64,000 nt of DNA from Citrifermentans bremense (lineage in GTDB: Bacteria > Desulfobacterota > Desulfuromonadia > Geobacterales > Geobacteraceae): assembly GCF_014218275.1 (NCBI RefSeq), contig NZ_AP023213.1:2086001-2150000 (forward strand), given 5' to 3'. Of this stretch, positions 43,536 through 51,181 are shown in pieces. Position 1 is the stretch's first letter. Every line of letters begins with the position of its first letter. The notes under the pieces are model-generated. The model was given only the letters and a program-made list of their open reading frames with translations. It searched no databases and had not been told where the DNA came from. Both the position numbers and the translations under genes were made by a program.

Positions 43536-44912
43536 TCAACCTACCTCGGCATACTCCCGCTCCCGGTAATCGACTCCCAGCGACTGCGCCAGCTCCCGCA
43601 CCTTCCCCACGTCCAATCCCGGCACCGTAACGGCGCTTGCCGTCACCTGAGGCACGTGCTTCGGCGCTTCCTTCAAGAAATCGCAGACCCCCTGGAAGCC
43701 GGCCGCCCCGAAGGGGGTGTTGCACAGGCGCTGGTAATCCTCGGCGTTGGCGGCGTTGAGGCTCACCGAGAGGACGTCCACCAGCCCTGCCAGTTCGGGG
43801 AGGATATTCCTGCCGTGCACGAGGTTCGCCTGGCCGTCGGTGTTGACCCGGACCTTGAGGCCCCGGCGCTTGAGCTCCGCCGCCACTTCCTTCACCAGGT
43901 CGAGCCGGACCAGGGGTTCGCCGTAGCCGCAGAAAACCACCTCCTCGAACCCTGAGGCCTTGTCTATCGCAGCCAGAACCTCGGCGCAGTTCGGCTCGTG
44001 GGAGAGCTTCAGCTCATGACCCTTCACCGCGAAATCGTCGAACTTGGGGCAGAAGGTGCAGCGGTTCGAGCAGCGGTTGGTGATGTTCAGGTAGAGCGAA
44101 TTGCGGATCATGTAGGCGATGGTGTCGTCTTCGGCGGGTTGCGGGATGCCAAAGAGCTTCCTCGTGTTGAACGAGGTGATCCTGCCGACGTCCTCGACCG
44201 AGAGCCCCTTGATCTCTGCCACCCGCTCGGCGGTGAAGCGCACGAAGGCGGGCTCGTTTCTCTTGCCACGGTGCGGCACCGGCGTCAGGTAGGGGGCGTC
44301 CGTCTCCACCATGAGATGCTCGATCTTCACCCCGCGCACCACCTCCCTGAGCGCCTCGTTTGAGGGGTAGGTGACGGTCCCGGGGATCGAGATCTTGAAA
44401 CCTAGCTCGATGCACTCCTGCGCCATCTCGAGATCGCCGGAGAAGCAGTGCAGCACGCCTCCAACCTCGCCCGCTTTTTCCTCCTTGAGGATAGCCATGA
44501 TGCGGTCGTGCGCGTCCCGGTCGTGGATGATGAGCGGCAGTGAGAGCTCGCGAGCCATCCTGATGAAACGCCGGAACACCTCTTCCTGGTTTTCCCTGGA
44601 CGAGCGGTCCCTGAAGAAGTCGAGGCCGATCTCGCCGATGGCGACCACCTTGGGGCTGGAGAGCGCCATCTTGCGCACCCTTTCATAGCACTCCTTGGTG
44701 ACCCCGTCCGCGTCGTGGGGATGGATGCCGACCGAGCAGTAGACGTTTTCGCGCGCCCCGGCAAGGGCCAGCGCCTCCTCGCTCGACTCGAGATCGGCCC
44801 CCACCGCGACGATGGTGCGGACTCCCGCCTCGGCTGCGCGCTCCATCATCTCCTCGAAATCTGCCGCATATTCCTTGCCGTATATATGTGCGTGGCTGTC
44901 TATCAGTTCCAT
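43536..44912 (-). CDS. TatD-family hydrolase fused to a radical SAM domain
   Basis: Residues 1-255 are a TatD-type metal-dependent hydrolase (LIDSHAHIYGKEY, VAIGEIGLDFF, LPLIIHDRDAHDR, VETDAPYLTPVPHRG with its metal His and Asp residues). From about 265 the chain continues as a radical SAM domain with the CxxxCxxC cluster motif in ITNRCSNRCTFCPKFDD and a GYGEPLVRLDLV SAM segment. TatD proteins act as 3'-5' DNA/RNA exonucleases; the role of the linked radical SAM half is not known. Fusions of this type, or adjacent genes, are known in Geobacter relatives. AAGGAG lies before ATG 44912. The 420-base gap upstream contains repeats and no gene. Confidence 0.9.
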   Translation of the reverse strand: MELIDSHAHIYGKEYAADFEEMMERAAEAGVRTIVAVGADLESSEEALALAGARENVYCSVGIHPHDADGVTKECYERVRKMALSSPKVVAIGEIGLDFFRDRSSRENQEEVFRRFIRMARELSLPLIIHDRDAHDRIMAILKEEKAGEVGGVLHCFSGDLEMAQECIELGFKISIPGTVTYPSNEALREVVRGVKIEHLMVETDAPYLTPVPHRGKRNEPAFVRFTAERVAEIKGLSVEDVGRITSFNTRKLFGIPQPAEDDTIAYMIRNSLYLNITNRCSNRCTFCPKFDDFAVKGHELKLSHEPNCAEVLAAIDKASGFEEVVFCGYGEPLVRLDLVKEVAAELKRRGLKVRVNTDGQANLVHGRNILPELAGLVDVLSVSLNAANAEDYQRLCNTPFGAAGFQGVCDFLKEAPKHVPQVTASAVTVPGLDVGKVRELAQSLGVDYREREYAEVG

Positions 44913-45331
44913 GTCGGTTGCTCCTTTGTATTAAAATCCCGCTTTCGCAAAGAGGGAAAATCCCCCCTGTCCCCCCTCGCACCTTCGCGGACCGAAGCGC
45001 TACGGCGCGCAGGCCCGTCGCAAAGGGGGGGACGTTATAGCTTCCCCTTTGCTCAAAGGAAGATACCACCTCTGTATTTCCGATGAAACTCGGCTAGGGG
45101 GGAGATCTTGTCGCTATTGCATTTCAGGATCCCGGGAACTGGAGCACACGTGCCACGAGGAGCTGCACGCGAATCCGCGTTCCCCCCTTTGCGAAGGGGG
45201 GACAGAGGGGATTTCGCCGCCCCGCTTTCCGGCCCCCGCTTCTTCCCGCAAAGCCTGTCATTCTAATGCAATACGGGTCAGGAAGCTAGAGCTTTCTGAC
45301 CCGTAGGCGTGTTGCTTATTTGATGCTGCGG
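44913..45331. other. Repeat-rich intergenic region between TatD-radical SAM and bioA
   Basis: This 419-base gap has no credible gene. It contains an inverted pair of GC-rich arms (GAAAATCCCCCCTGTCCCCC near 44957-44980 and its complement near 45191-45215), short CCCCCTTTGCGAAGGGGG palindromes near 45183-45200 and a hairpin at 45273-45304. It looks like a site of dispersed repeat accumulation. Confidence 0.6.
45273..45304 (-). terminator. Hairpin after bioA
   Basis: ACGGGTCAGGAAGC and GCTTTCTGACCCGT are complementary around a TAGA loop, giving a stem of about 13 bp about 28 bases beyond the bioA stop. No strong T-run is present, but the position suits termination of the biotin operon. Confidence 0.6.
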
Positions 45332-46693
45332 CTAGCCTGTGACCGCGGTGATCGAAGCCTCTATGCCGTCCATCAGGAGTGCGAGTTCGCCGAGCGAGAT
45401 GGAAAGCGGCGGGAAGATGACGATGATGTTTCCCAGTGGACGCAGGAACAGGCCGCGCTTTCTCGCCTCCAGGCAGACCCTTACACCGACGCGCTCCTCC
45501 CAGTGATAAGGCTTTCTCGTGTCCTTTTCGACCACGAGCTCGATGCCGCCGATCATCCCCTCCTGCCTCACATCCCCGACATGCGGCAGGTCTAGTAGCC
45601 CTTGCAGCCGCCGGTTCAAGTAGTCGATCTTGGGCTGCAGCGACTCGAGCAGGCGGTCTTTTTCGAAAAGGTCTAGACTCGCGAGGGCTGCGGCGCAGGC
45701 GATGGGGTTGCCGGTGAAGGTGTGCCCGTGGAAAAAGGTTTTCAGCTCCGCGTAGTCGCCCCAGAAGGCGTCGTAGATCTTCTTCGTGGTGAGCGTCGCG
45801 GCAAGGGGGAGGTAGCCGGCTGAGATCCCCTTGGAAAGGGCCATGATGTCGGGCGTCACGCCCTCCTTGCCGCAGGCGAACATGGCGCCGGTCCTGCCGA
45901 AGCCGACGGCGACCTCGTCCGCGATCATCAGCACGTTGAAGCGGTCGCACAGCTCGCGGACCCCCTTGACGAACCCCGGAGGCTGCACGATCATCCCGCC
46001 CGCGCCCTGGACCGACGGCTCGATGACGAGCCCCGCCAGTTCGTGGGCATGCTGTTCCATGAGCCGCTCCAACTCCTTCAGGCAAAGGAGACCGCAGCTG
46101 TTGCAGTCGCCTTCCGGTGAGAGGGTGCAGCGGTAGCAGTAAGGGGAGGGGGCCTTGATGGTGGGGAAGAGAAGCGGCGCGTAGACCTCGTGGTATATGG
46201 CGATTCCACCCACGCTCATCGAGCCTACCGTGTCTCCGTGGTAGGCGTTGTCGAAGCGGATGAACTTTGTCTTTTGCTTGTTCCCGGTCTGCTGCTGGTA
46301 CTGGAACGCCATCTTGACGCCGATCTCGACCGCGGTCGAGCCGTTGTCGGAGTAGAAGACCTTGGCCAGTCCCGGCGGGGCGATGTCGATCAGGCGCTTG
46401 GCAAGGAGAGCTGCGCGGTCGTTGGAGAGCCCGAGGAGCGTCGAGTGTTCCAGCCGGTCTACCTGCTGTTTCACCGCTTCGTTGATCTCGGCGCGGCAGT
46501 GCCCATGCACGTTGGTCCAGATCGCCCCAACGCCGTCCAGGTACCGGTTGCCGTCCGTATCGATGATGTACGAACCTTCGCCCCTGGTAATGATGATGTT
46601 TTCTACGCCTTCCCACTCGCTCATCTGGGTGAAGGGGTGCCAGAGGTACTCGCTGTCGTAGCGTCTAAGCGTTTCGGTGTCCAGTTCAACCAC
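45332..46693 (-). CDS. bioA: Adenosylmethionine-8-amino-7-oxononanoate aminotransferase
   Basis: BioA uses PLP and SAM to convert 7-keto-8-aminopelargonate to 7,8-diaminopelargonate in biotin synthesis. The 453-residue protein shows LWHPFTQM near the start, DNGSTAVEIGVKMAFQYQQ, DNAYHGDTVGSMSVGG, IADEVAVGFGRTG (PLP-contacting Asp) and MALSKGISAGYLPLA, where Lys is the Schiff-base residue. I start at GTG 46693 because GAGGAG lies seven bases upstream. The longer frame to 46753 begins inside a tandem heptamer repeat and has no ribosome site. It is the third gene of a bioB-bioD-bioA order, about 110 bases after bioD. Confidence 0.93.
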   Translation of the reverse strand: MVELDTETLRRYDSEYLWHPFTQMSEWEGVENIIITRGEGSYIIDTDGNRYLDGVGAIWTNVHGHCRAEINEAVKQQVDRLEHSTLLGLSNDRAALLAKRLIDIAPPGLAKVFYSDNGSTAVEIGVKMAFQYQQQTGNKQKTKFIRFDNAYHGDTVGSMSVGGIAIYHEVYAPLLFPTIKAPSPYCYRCTLSPEGDCNSCGLLCLKELERLMEQHAHELAGLVIEPSVQGAGGMIVQPPGFVKGVRELCDRFNVLMIADEVAVGFGRTGAMFACGKEGVTPDIMALSKGISAGYLPLAATLTTKKIYDAFWGDYAELKTFFHGHTFTGNPIACAAALASLDLFEKDRLLESLQPKIDYLNRRLQGLLDLPHVGDVRQEGMIGGIELVVEKDTRKPYHWEERVGVRVCLEARKRGLFLRPLGNIIVIFPPLSISLGELALLMDGIEASITAVTG

Positions 46694-46737
46694 GTTCAAT
46701 CTCCTCAACGTCCCCCAGTGCTGCGCTTCTGGGGATT

Positions 46738-46800
46738 CGTTGTCCATTGTCAATCGTCAATTGTCAATTGGTTTAGTTTCGCTCGTCAATTGTCAATTGC
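46738..46800. repeat. Short tandem heptamer repeats (AATTGAC)
   Basis: The segment between bioA and bioD contains repeated seven-base units of the type GTCAATT (or AATTGAC on the other strand): one run near 46740-46770 and a second near 46786-46800. It resembles the short tandemly repeated repetitive (STRR) sequences of some bacteria. No gene is encoded here. Confidence 0.6.
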
Positions 46801-46802
46801 AG

Positions 46803-47522
46803 TTAATCGAACAGCTCCCGCAGCATGATCCCCGTCGCCGGTTGCTGCAGCAGGCGGTCGACGAGCCTCTCGGTCACCTCGCGGTCGTCCTTCCCCCCGG
46901 TTTCAGGGAAAAGTCCGAGCAGTTGCGCGCCGGAGAGTGAATCTATCATGTGCGGTGCGTAGGACTCGGCCTCGCCCGGGGCGTCCGGATAGCGGTTGAC
47001 GATCACCCCTTTGACCTTTAGCCCCATGGTGCGGGCGCAGAAGACGGTGAGCAGTGTATGGTTGACGGTGCCGAGGTCCGGCCTCGCCACCACGGCGATG
47101 GGGAGGCCCAGGTGCTGGGCCAGGTCGGCGACCAGGAGTCCCCCGGCAAGCGGAACCATCAGCCCTCCGGCCCCCTCGACGATGACGAAGTCGTTGTTTT
47201 CGGCGAGCCTTTGGTATGCCTCCTTGATGGTGTCGAAGCTGATCCGGACGCCGTCCTGAGAGGCGGCGATGGAGGGGGCAACCGGGGCCCTCAGGAGATA
47301 GGGGGCGGAGTCCGCAGTCACGGGGACGCCTGCGGCGTAGCAGAGAAGCTCGGCGTCCTCCGACACCAGATGTCCGTCGCGCTCGATGCAGCCGCTGGTC
47401 ACGGGCTTCATCACCGCGACCTTGTGCCCCATTCTTCTGAGCAGCATGGCAATGGCGGCCGAGGCGATGGTCTTGCCGACCCCGGTATCGGTGCCGGTTA
47501 TGAAGATGCTTTTTGCAGCCAT
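46803..47522 (-). CDS. bioD: Dethiobiotin synthetase
   Basis: BioD carboxylates 7,8-diaminopelargonate with CO2 and ATP to give dethiobiotin. The 239-residue protein has Walker A in IFITGTDTGVGKTIASAAIA, KPVTSGC with its catalytic Lys, and VEGAGGLMVPLAGG, all classic BioD motifs. I start at ATG 47522 with AAAGGAAAACC directly upstream; the longer frame to 47573 overlaps the bioB stop. It lies 38 bases after bioB and before bioA on the same strand. Confidence 0.95.
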   Translation of the reverse strand: MAAKSIFITGTDTGVGKTIASAAIAMLLRRMGHKVAVMKPVTSGCIERDGHLVSEDAELLCYAAGVPVTADSAPYLLRAPVAPSIAASQDGVRISFDTIKEAYQRLAENNDFVIVEGAGGLMVPLAGGLLVADLAQHLGLPIAVVARPDLGTVNHTLLTVFCARTMGLKVKGVIVNRYPDAPGEAESYAPHMIDSLSGAQLLGLFPETGGKDDREVTERLVDRLLQQPATGIMLRELFD

Positions 47523-47560
47523 GGTTTTCCTTTCTTGCGTAGGCGGTTTTTGAAGGTGGC

Positions 47561-48547
47561 TCAGTGCGCGCACATGACGGTGGTAAGCCCCAGGTCGCTG
47601 AACATGGTGAGGTCAGTGTCGACGTTTCTCCCCAGCGTGGTCAGGTAGTTGCCGATCATGGTACCGTTCGCGCCGGCGAAGAAGATCCATGACTGCAGGT
47701 CGCGCAGGTTCTTCTCCCTGCCGCCGCAGACGGTGATGCGCTTATCGGGGAGGATCAGCCGGTAGACGGCGATGGTTTTCAGGCACTCCTGGGCGCTGAT
47801 GTTGGCGGCGCCTTCAAGCCTGGTCCCCTCTATCGGGTTCAGGAAGTTCATCGGTACCGAGTCGACGTCCAGGTCCTTGAGGGTGAGCGCCATCTCCACC
47901 CTCTGTGCCGCGCTCTCGCCGAGTCCGAAGATGCCGCCGCAGCAGACCTTGACCCCGGCCTTTTTTACGGCGCGCACGGTGTTCACATCGTCCTGGTAAT
48001 CGTGCGTGGTGCAGATCTGCGGAAAGAAACTTGCGGCGGTTTCCAGGTTGTGGTGGTAGGTGTCCATCCCGGCATCCCTGAGCTTAATCGCGGTCTCCTC
48101 GTCGATGATGCCGAGCGAGCATGAGGGGAGGATGGTGGTTTCCTTCCTGATGCGGCGCAGCGCCGCAAGGATCTGCTCCAGTTCGGGGCCGTTTACGGTG
48201 GTGCCGCTGGTGATGATGCCGAAGCAGGCGGAGCCGTTGGTCTCTGCCTGGCGCGCCGAAGCCAGCATCTCCTCTTCCTGCACCAGCGGGTACACCGGCG
48301 CGTCGGTTTTGTGGTGCGCCGACTGGGCGCAGAAGGCGCAGTTCTCGGCGCAGCGGCCTGATTTGGCGTTGATGATGGAGCAGAGGTGCACCTCGTTGCC
48401 GACGAAATGCTCCTTTACGCGTGTGGCGGCGCGGAACAGGTCGTAAACCGCGGTTCCCTGCAGTTTCGAGAGCTGGATGGCCTCTGCTTCGGTGATCGAG
48501 CCACCCGCTATGATCCTGTGCGCTATGTCATTGATTATCTTTTCCAT
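47561..48547 (-). CDS. bioB: Biotin synthase
   Basis: BioB is a radical SAM enzyme that inserts sulfur into dethiobiotin to make biotin. The 328-residue protein has the [4Fe-4S] motif CAENCAFCAQSAHH, the [2Fe-2S] region further on (VCCGGIFGLGE and ITVCGGREKNLRDLQ), and SINAKSGRCAENC at the front. I start at ATG 48547, preceded by CTGGAGG; the frame to 48574 would start near the transcription start. It is the first gene of the biotin operon, and a BirA-type operator over its promoter (48587-48619) shows regulation by biotin. The bioF, bioC and bioH functions are not in this window. Confidence 0.96.
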   Translation of the reverse strand: MEKIINDIAHRIIAGGSITEAEAIQLSKLQGTAVYDLFRAATRVKEHFVGNEVHLCSIINAKSGRCAENCAFCAQSAHHKTDAPVYPLVQEEEMLASARQAETNGSACFGIITSGTTVNGPELEQILAALRRIRKETTILPSCSLGIIDEETAIKLRDAGMDTYHHNLETAASFFPQICTTHDYQDDVNTVRAVKKAGVKVCCGGIFGLGESAAQRVEMALTLKDLDVDSVPMNFLNPIEGTRLEGAANISAQECLKTIAVYRLILPDKRITVCGGREKNLRDLQSWIFFAGANGTMIGNYLTTLGRNVDTDLTMFSDLGLTTVMCAH

Positions 48548-48566
48548 GAAATCCTCCAGGCGCTGA

Positions 48567-48593
48567 TTTATCATGTGGGGACGAGCTTGTCAA
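48567..48593 (-). promoter_or_regulatory. Candidate bioB promoter
   Basis: On the minus strand a perfect TTGACA (48593-48588) is followed after 15 bases by GATAAA (48572-48567), part of TGATAAAT. The -35 box lies inside the left arm of the BirA-type operator, and the start codon follows about 20 bases beyond the -10 box. The spacing is slightly short, so confidence is moderate. Confidence 0.55.
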
Positions 48594-48619
48594 CCAAATC
48601 GCTAGTACCTGGTTAACAA
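48587..48619. promoter_or_regulatory. BirA-type biotin operator
   Basis: TTGTCAACC (48587-48595), a 15-base spacer and GGTTAACAA (48611-48619) match the known BirA operator pattern TTGTAAACC-N14-16-GGTTTACAA, with one or two differences per arm. It lies 40 bases before the bioB start and covers the -35 box, as expected for repression by biotin-loaded BirA. Confidence 0.85.
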
Positions 48620-48658
48620 CTCCCGGCTCACAGGCGCAAGAAGACCAGGATAATGCGC

Positions 48659-48696
48659 AAAAAAGGGTTTAAGCGCTGTATGCGCCTAAACCCTTT
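48659..48696 (-). terminator. Rho-independent terminator downstream of epmA
   Basis: AAAGGGTTTAAGCGC (48662-48676) pairs with GCGCCTAAACCCTTT (48682-48696), a 15-bp stem with about one mismatch and a 5-base loop. Read on the minus strand it is followed by a T-run, so it should end the infA-efp-epmA direction of transcription. Confidence 0.75.
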
Positions 48697-48729
48697 GATC
48701 GTCCCGCGATGTCCTCAGTGGACCTCAGT

Positions 48730-48749
48730 GACCTCTGTGTTCCGCCTTT
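48730..48749. repeat. Inverted copy of the 31.95-kb side repeat
   Basis: GACCTCTGTGTTCCGCCTTT is the reverse complement, with one mismatch, of 31948-31967. It sits between epmA and its terminator, preceded by related CCTCAGTG(G)AC units at 48713-48730. Confidence 0.6.
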
Positions 48750-48766
48750 GAGGTTGTCCTTTGAGG

Positions 48767-49675
48767 CTAAAGCTCTTCGGTTGTGAAGGCGACCACGTCG
48801 TCGATGCTTGCGGCGTCGAGCAGCACCATGACCAACCGGTCGAGCCCCAAGGCTATACCGGCGGCTTCCGGCATCTCGTCCAAGGCTGCCAGAAACTTCT
48901 CCGGCATGGGGTAGGCGGTTTTTCCCTGTGCTGCACGCTCGGCTGCCTCGGCGACGAACCTGGCTCGCTGTTCGACGGGGTCGATGAGTTCGGAAAACGC
49001 GTTGGCGATTTCCAGTCCGCCGATGTAGAGCTCGAAACGCTCGGCGACAGTTGGGTCGGAAGGCTTCAACCGGGCCAGGGCGGAACAGCTGGCAGGGTAA
49101 TCGTAAATGAAGGTGGGACGGGCAAGACCCAGGTTCGGCTCGATGCGCTCGACCATAAGTTCGTCGAAGGTCCCCTCCGCGAGAGCTTGCCACATGGAGG
49201 TGCCAGCGTGACGCAGGAAGGCGTCGGCGACCGTGATTCTTTCCCATGGGCCGGAGAGTTCGATCCGCTCTGCGCGGTAGCTGATGCTGTCCGCTGCGGC
49301 CGCGTGTTTGACCAGCGCTTCCGTTTCCTCCATCAGGACCAGATAGTCCGCTTCGGCACGGTACCACTCCAGCATGGTGAATTCGCTCAGGTGCCTCGCT
49401 CCGCGCTCCCCATCGCGCCAACAGCGGCAGATCTGGAAGATGCGCGGGTAGCCCGCGGCGAGCATTCGCTTCATGCAGAGTTCGGGGGAGGTCTGCAGGA
49501 ACCATCCCGAGGCGGGGATGGCGTCGATCTGGGCTTCGGGGGCGGGGGCAGGTATGCGAAAAGGGGTCTCGACTTCGAGATACCCCTTTCCTTGAAAAAA
49601 CTCTCTTATCCTGCTGAAGATCGCCCCCCGCTCGACCAGCGCCTGGCGGCGCCTGGCCAGGGGCCAGCTTCCCAT
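48767..49675 (-). CDS. epmA: Elongation factor P-(R)-beta-lysine ligase
   Basis: EpmA (GenX/PoxA) is a shortened class II lysyl-tRNA synthetase without an anticodon domain. It attaches (R)-beta-lysine to a lysine on EF-P. The 302-residue protein has the class II motif 2 in RIFQICRCWRDGERGARHL and motif 3 in GIALGLDRLVMVLL, with GYLEVETPFRIPAPAPE near the start. It begins three bases after the efp stop, so the modifier is coupled to its substrate. The aminomutase EpmB, which makes beta-lysine, is not in this window; it could be elsewhere or absent. Confidence 0.93.
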   Translation of the reverse strand: MGSWPLARRRQALVERGAIFSRIREFFQGKGYLEVETPFRIPAPAPEAQIDAIPASGWFLQTSPELCMKRMLAAGYPRIFQICRCWRDGERGARHLSEFTMLEWYRAEADYLVLMEETEALVKHAAAADSISYRAERIELSGPWERITVADAFLRHAGTSMWQALAEGTFDELMVERIEPNLGLARPTFIYDYPASCSALARLKPSDPTVAERFELYIGGLEIANAFSELIDPVEQRARFVAEAAERAAQGKTAYPMPEKFLAALDEMPEAAGIALGLDRLVMVLLDAASIDDVVAFTTEEL

Positions 49676-49678
49676 GCG

Positions 49679-50242
49679 CTACCCCTTTACCCTGGTGGAG
49701 TACTCGCCGGTGCGGGTGTCGATGGTGATCAACTCTCCCTCTTCGATGAAGGGGGGGACGCGGAGCACGTAGCCGGTCTCGACGGTAGCGGGCTTGGAGT
49801 CGGAGCCGGAGGTGTCGCCCTTGACCCAGGGATCGGTCTGAACCACCCTGAGGTTGACGAAGTTGGGGACGTCTACGCCGATCGCCTTCTCCCTGAAGAT
49901 GAGCACGTCCACCTGGAGGTTGTCGATCAGGTAGTTCTTGGCGTCGCCCATCGCCTCTTCGCTGATGTGGATCTGCTCGAAGGTGTCGTTGTCCATGAAG
50001 CAGTAGTGATCGTCTTCCTTGTAGAGGTACTGCATCACACGGTCTTCAAGGCGCGCCGGTTCGAAGGTCTCGCCGGAACGGTAGGTGCGGTCCATGGTGG
50101 CGCCGGTGATCATGTTCTTCATCTTGGTCCGGTAAAGAGCCTGACCCTTGCCCGGCTTCGCGAAATCGAAGTGGGTGATGATGTACGGCTCGTCGTTGAT
50201 GGCGATCTTCAGCCCTTTTTTCAGATCGGCTGCAGTATACAT
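49679..50242 (-). CDS. efp: Elongation factor P
   Basis: EF-P helps ribosomes make proline-proline bonds. The 187-residue protein has three beta-barrel domains. The modification loop at the tip of domain I is present as DFAKPGKGQALYRTK, with Lys32 as the acceptor. EpmA-type lysylation is expected because epmA follows directly. ATG 50242 has GGAAGAG upstream, and the gene ends in VKG-stop. It lies 148 bases after infA on the same strand. Confidence 0.97.
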   Translation of the reverse strand: MYTAADLKKGLKIAINDEPYIITHFDFAKPGKGQALYRTKMKNMITGATMDRTYRSGETFEPARLEDRVMQYLYKEDDHYCFMDNDTFEQIHISEEAMGDAKNYLIDNLQVDVLIFREKAIGVDVPNFVNLRVVQTDPWVKGDTSGSDSKPATVETGYVLRVPPFIEEGELITIDTRTGEYSTRVKG

Positions 50243-50390
50243 GTGCTCTTCCTTCTCTATCTGGTGAGATTAAATAAAGATCCAGCGCGCACCGCTAGGC
50301 GGCGGGCTAAACCCGTTGGTCCTTTATATCCGTTATGCCTTGCAGCTGATCGGGGGATGACTGGGACAGATGCCGAGACTTGTGGGAGGA

Positions 50391-50609
50391 CTACTTGGCG
50401 CGATAGGTGATGCGGCCGCGGCTAAGGTCATAAGGCGAGAGCTCTACGGTCACCTTGTCACCGGGCAGGATCTTGATGAAGAACTTCCGCATTTTGCCGG
50501 AGATGTGTGCCAGCACTATGTGGTCGTTTTCCAGCTTGACCTTGAACATCGCGTTCGGAAGCGGCTCGATTACCGTTCCTTCTACTTCTATTGCTTCTTC
50601 CTTGCTCAT
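50391..50609 (-). CDS. infA: Translation initiation factor IF-1
   Basis: IF-1 is a 72-residue S1-type OB-fold protein that binds the 30S A site during initiation. The sequence is near-consensus: [38 protein letters not shown], and a C-terminal [21 protein letters not shown] precedes ATG 50609. It lies upstream of efp and is divergent from the hypothetical gene at 50789. Confidence 0.97.
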   Translation of the reverse strand: MSKEEAIEVEGTVIEPLPNAMFKVKLENDHIVLAHISGKMRKFFIKILPGDKVTVELSPYDLSRGRITYRAK

Positions 50610-50788
50610 TTTTTCTCCTGGCCGTTAGGTGGCTTCTTTAACAATCTGTGAGTCTACAAATATTTAACACAAATTGCAAGCTGGTTTTCGCTATCGCCTG
50701 GATTTCGCTCCCCGCAGCATACACTATTTACAGGTTTTTCATAACATGTTAGAAATAGGGCGAGATTTTCCAAGGAGCCCCGTTTTAC

Positions 50789-51181
50789 ATGAAAAAACTT
50801 ATCAGGGAGATCCCGCTTTCCAACGGGCTCACCGTTCGATTCTTCGACGCCACCCGCCGCTATTTCGGCGATTACCACCAGGTTCGCATCAGCATCTGCT
50901 GCGAAGTGCCGCTTACTGTCGAGCTTTTCGAGGACGCAGCCGCGCACCGTGACGCGGAAAAGCTTCTGGGCGGCAGCGTAAGCTATGTAAAGGACATCGA
51001 GCACCAGGGGGTGGCCACGAACGACATACCGGAGACGGTCGAGAGGGTGATTCAGCACTTCGTCGATCACTCGCTTTCCTACCTAAGCGGCGGGGACTTT
51101 CCGCGCAAGCTCGTGCAGTCGGAATTGAAGCGCATCCTTGGCAAGAGGAAGGCGTTTGTCGTCGGCGGCTATCGTGGCTGA
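50789..51181 (+). CDS. Conserved hypothetical protein (130 aa)
   Basis: I do not recognise a named domain. The 130-residue soluble product begins MKKLIREIPLSNGLTVRFFD and continues with strands (YHQVRISICCEVPLTVELF) and helices (ETVERVIQHFVDHSLSYL), ending in basic residues. It contains an adjacent Cys pair. The start at ATG 50789 has AAGGAG upstream. Its stop overlaps the likely rlmD start (GTGGCTGA), so translation is probably coupled. The coupling suggests a link to rRNA modification or translation, but this is inference only. Confidence 0.75.
   Translation: MKKLIREIPLSNGLTVRFFDATRRYFGDYHQVRISICCEVPLTVELFEDAAAHRDAEKLLGGSVSYVKDIEHQGVATNDIPETVERVIQHFVDHSLSYLSGGDFPRKLVQSELKRILGKRKAFVVGGYRG

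Noticed and set aside
46738-46800. CRISPR-like repeats between bioD and bioA
   Set aside because: The units are only seven bases with no spacers, so this is a tandem microrepeat.
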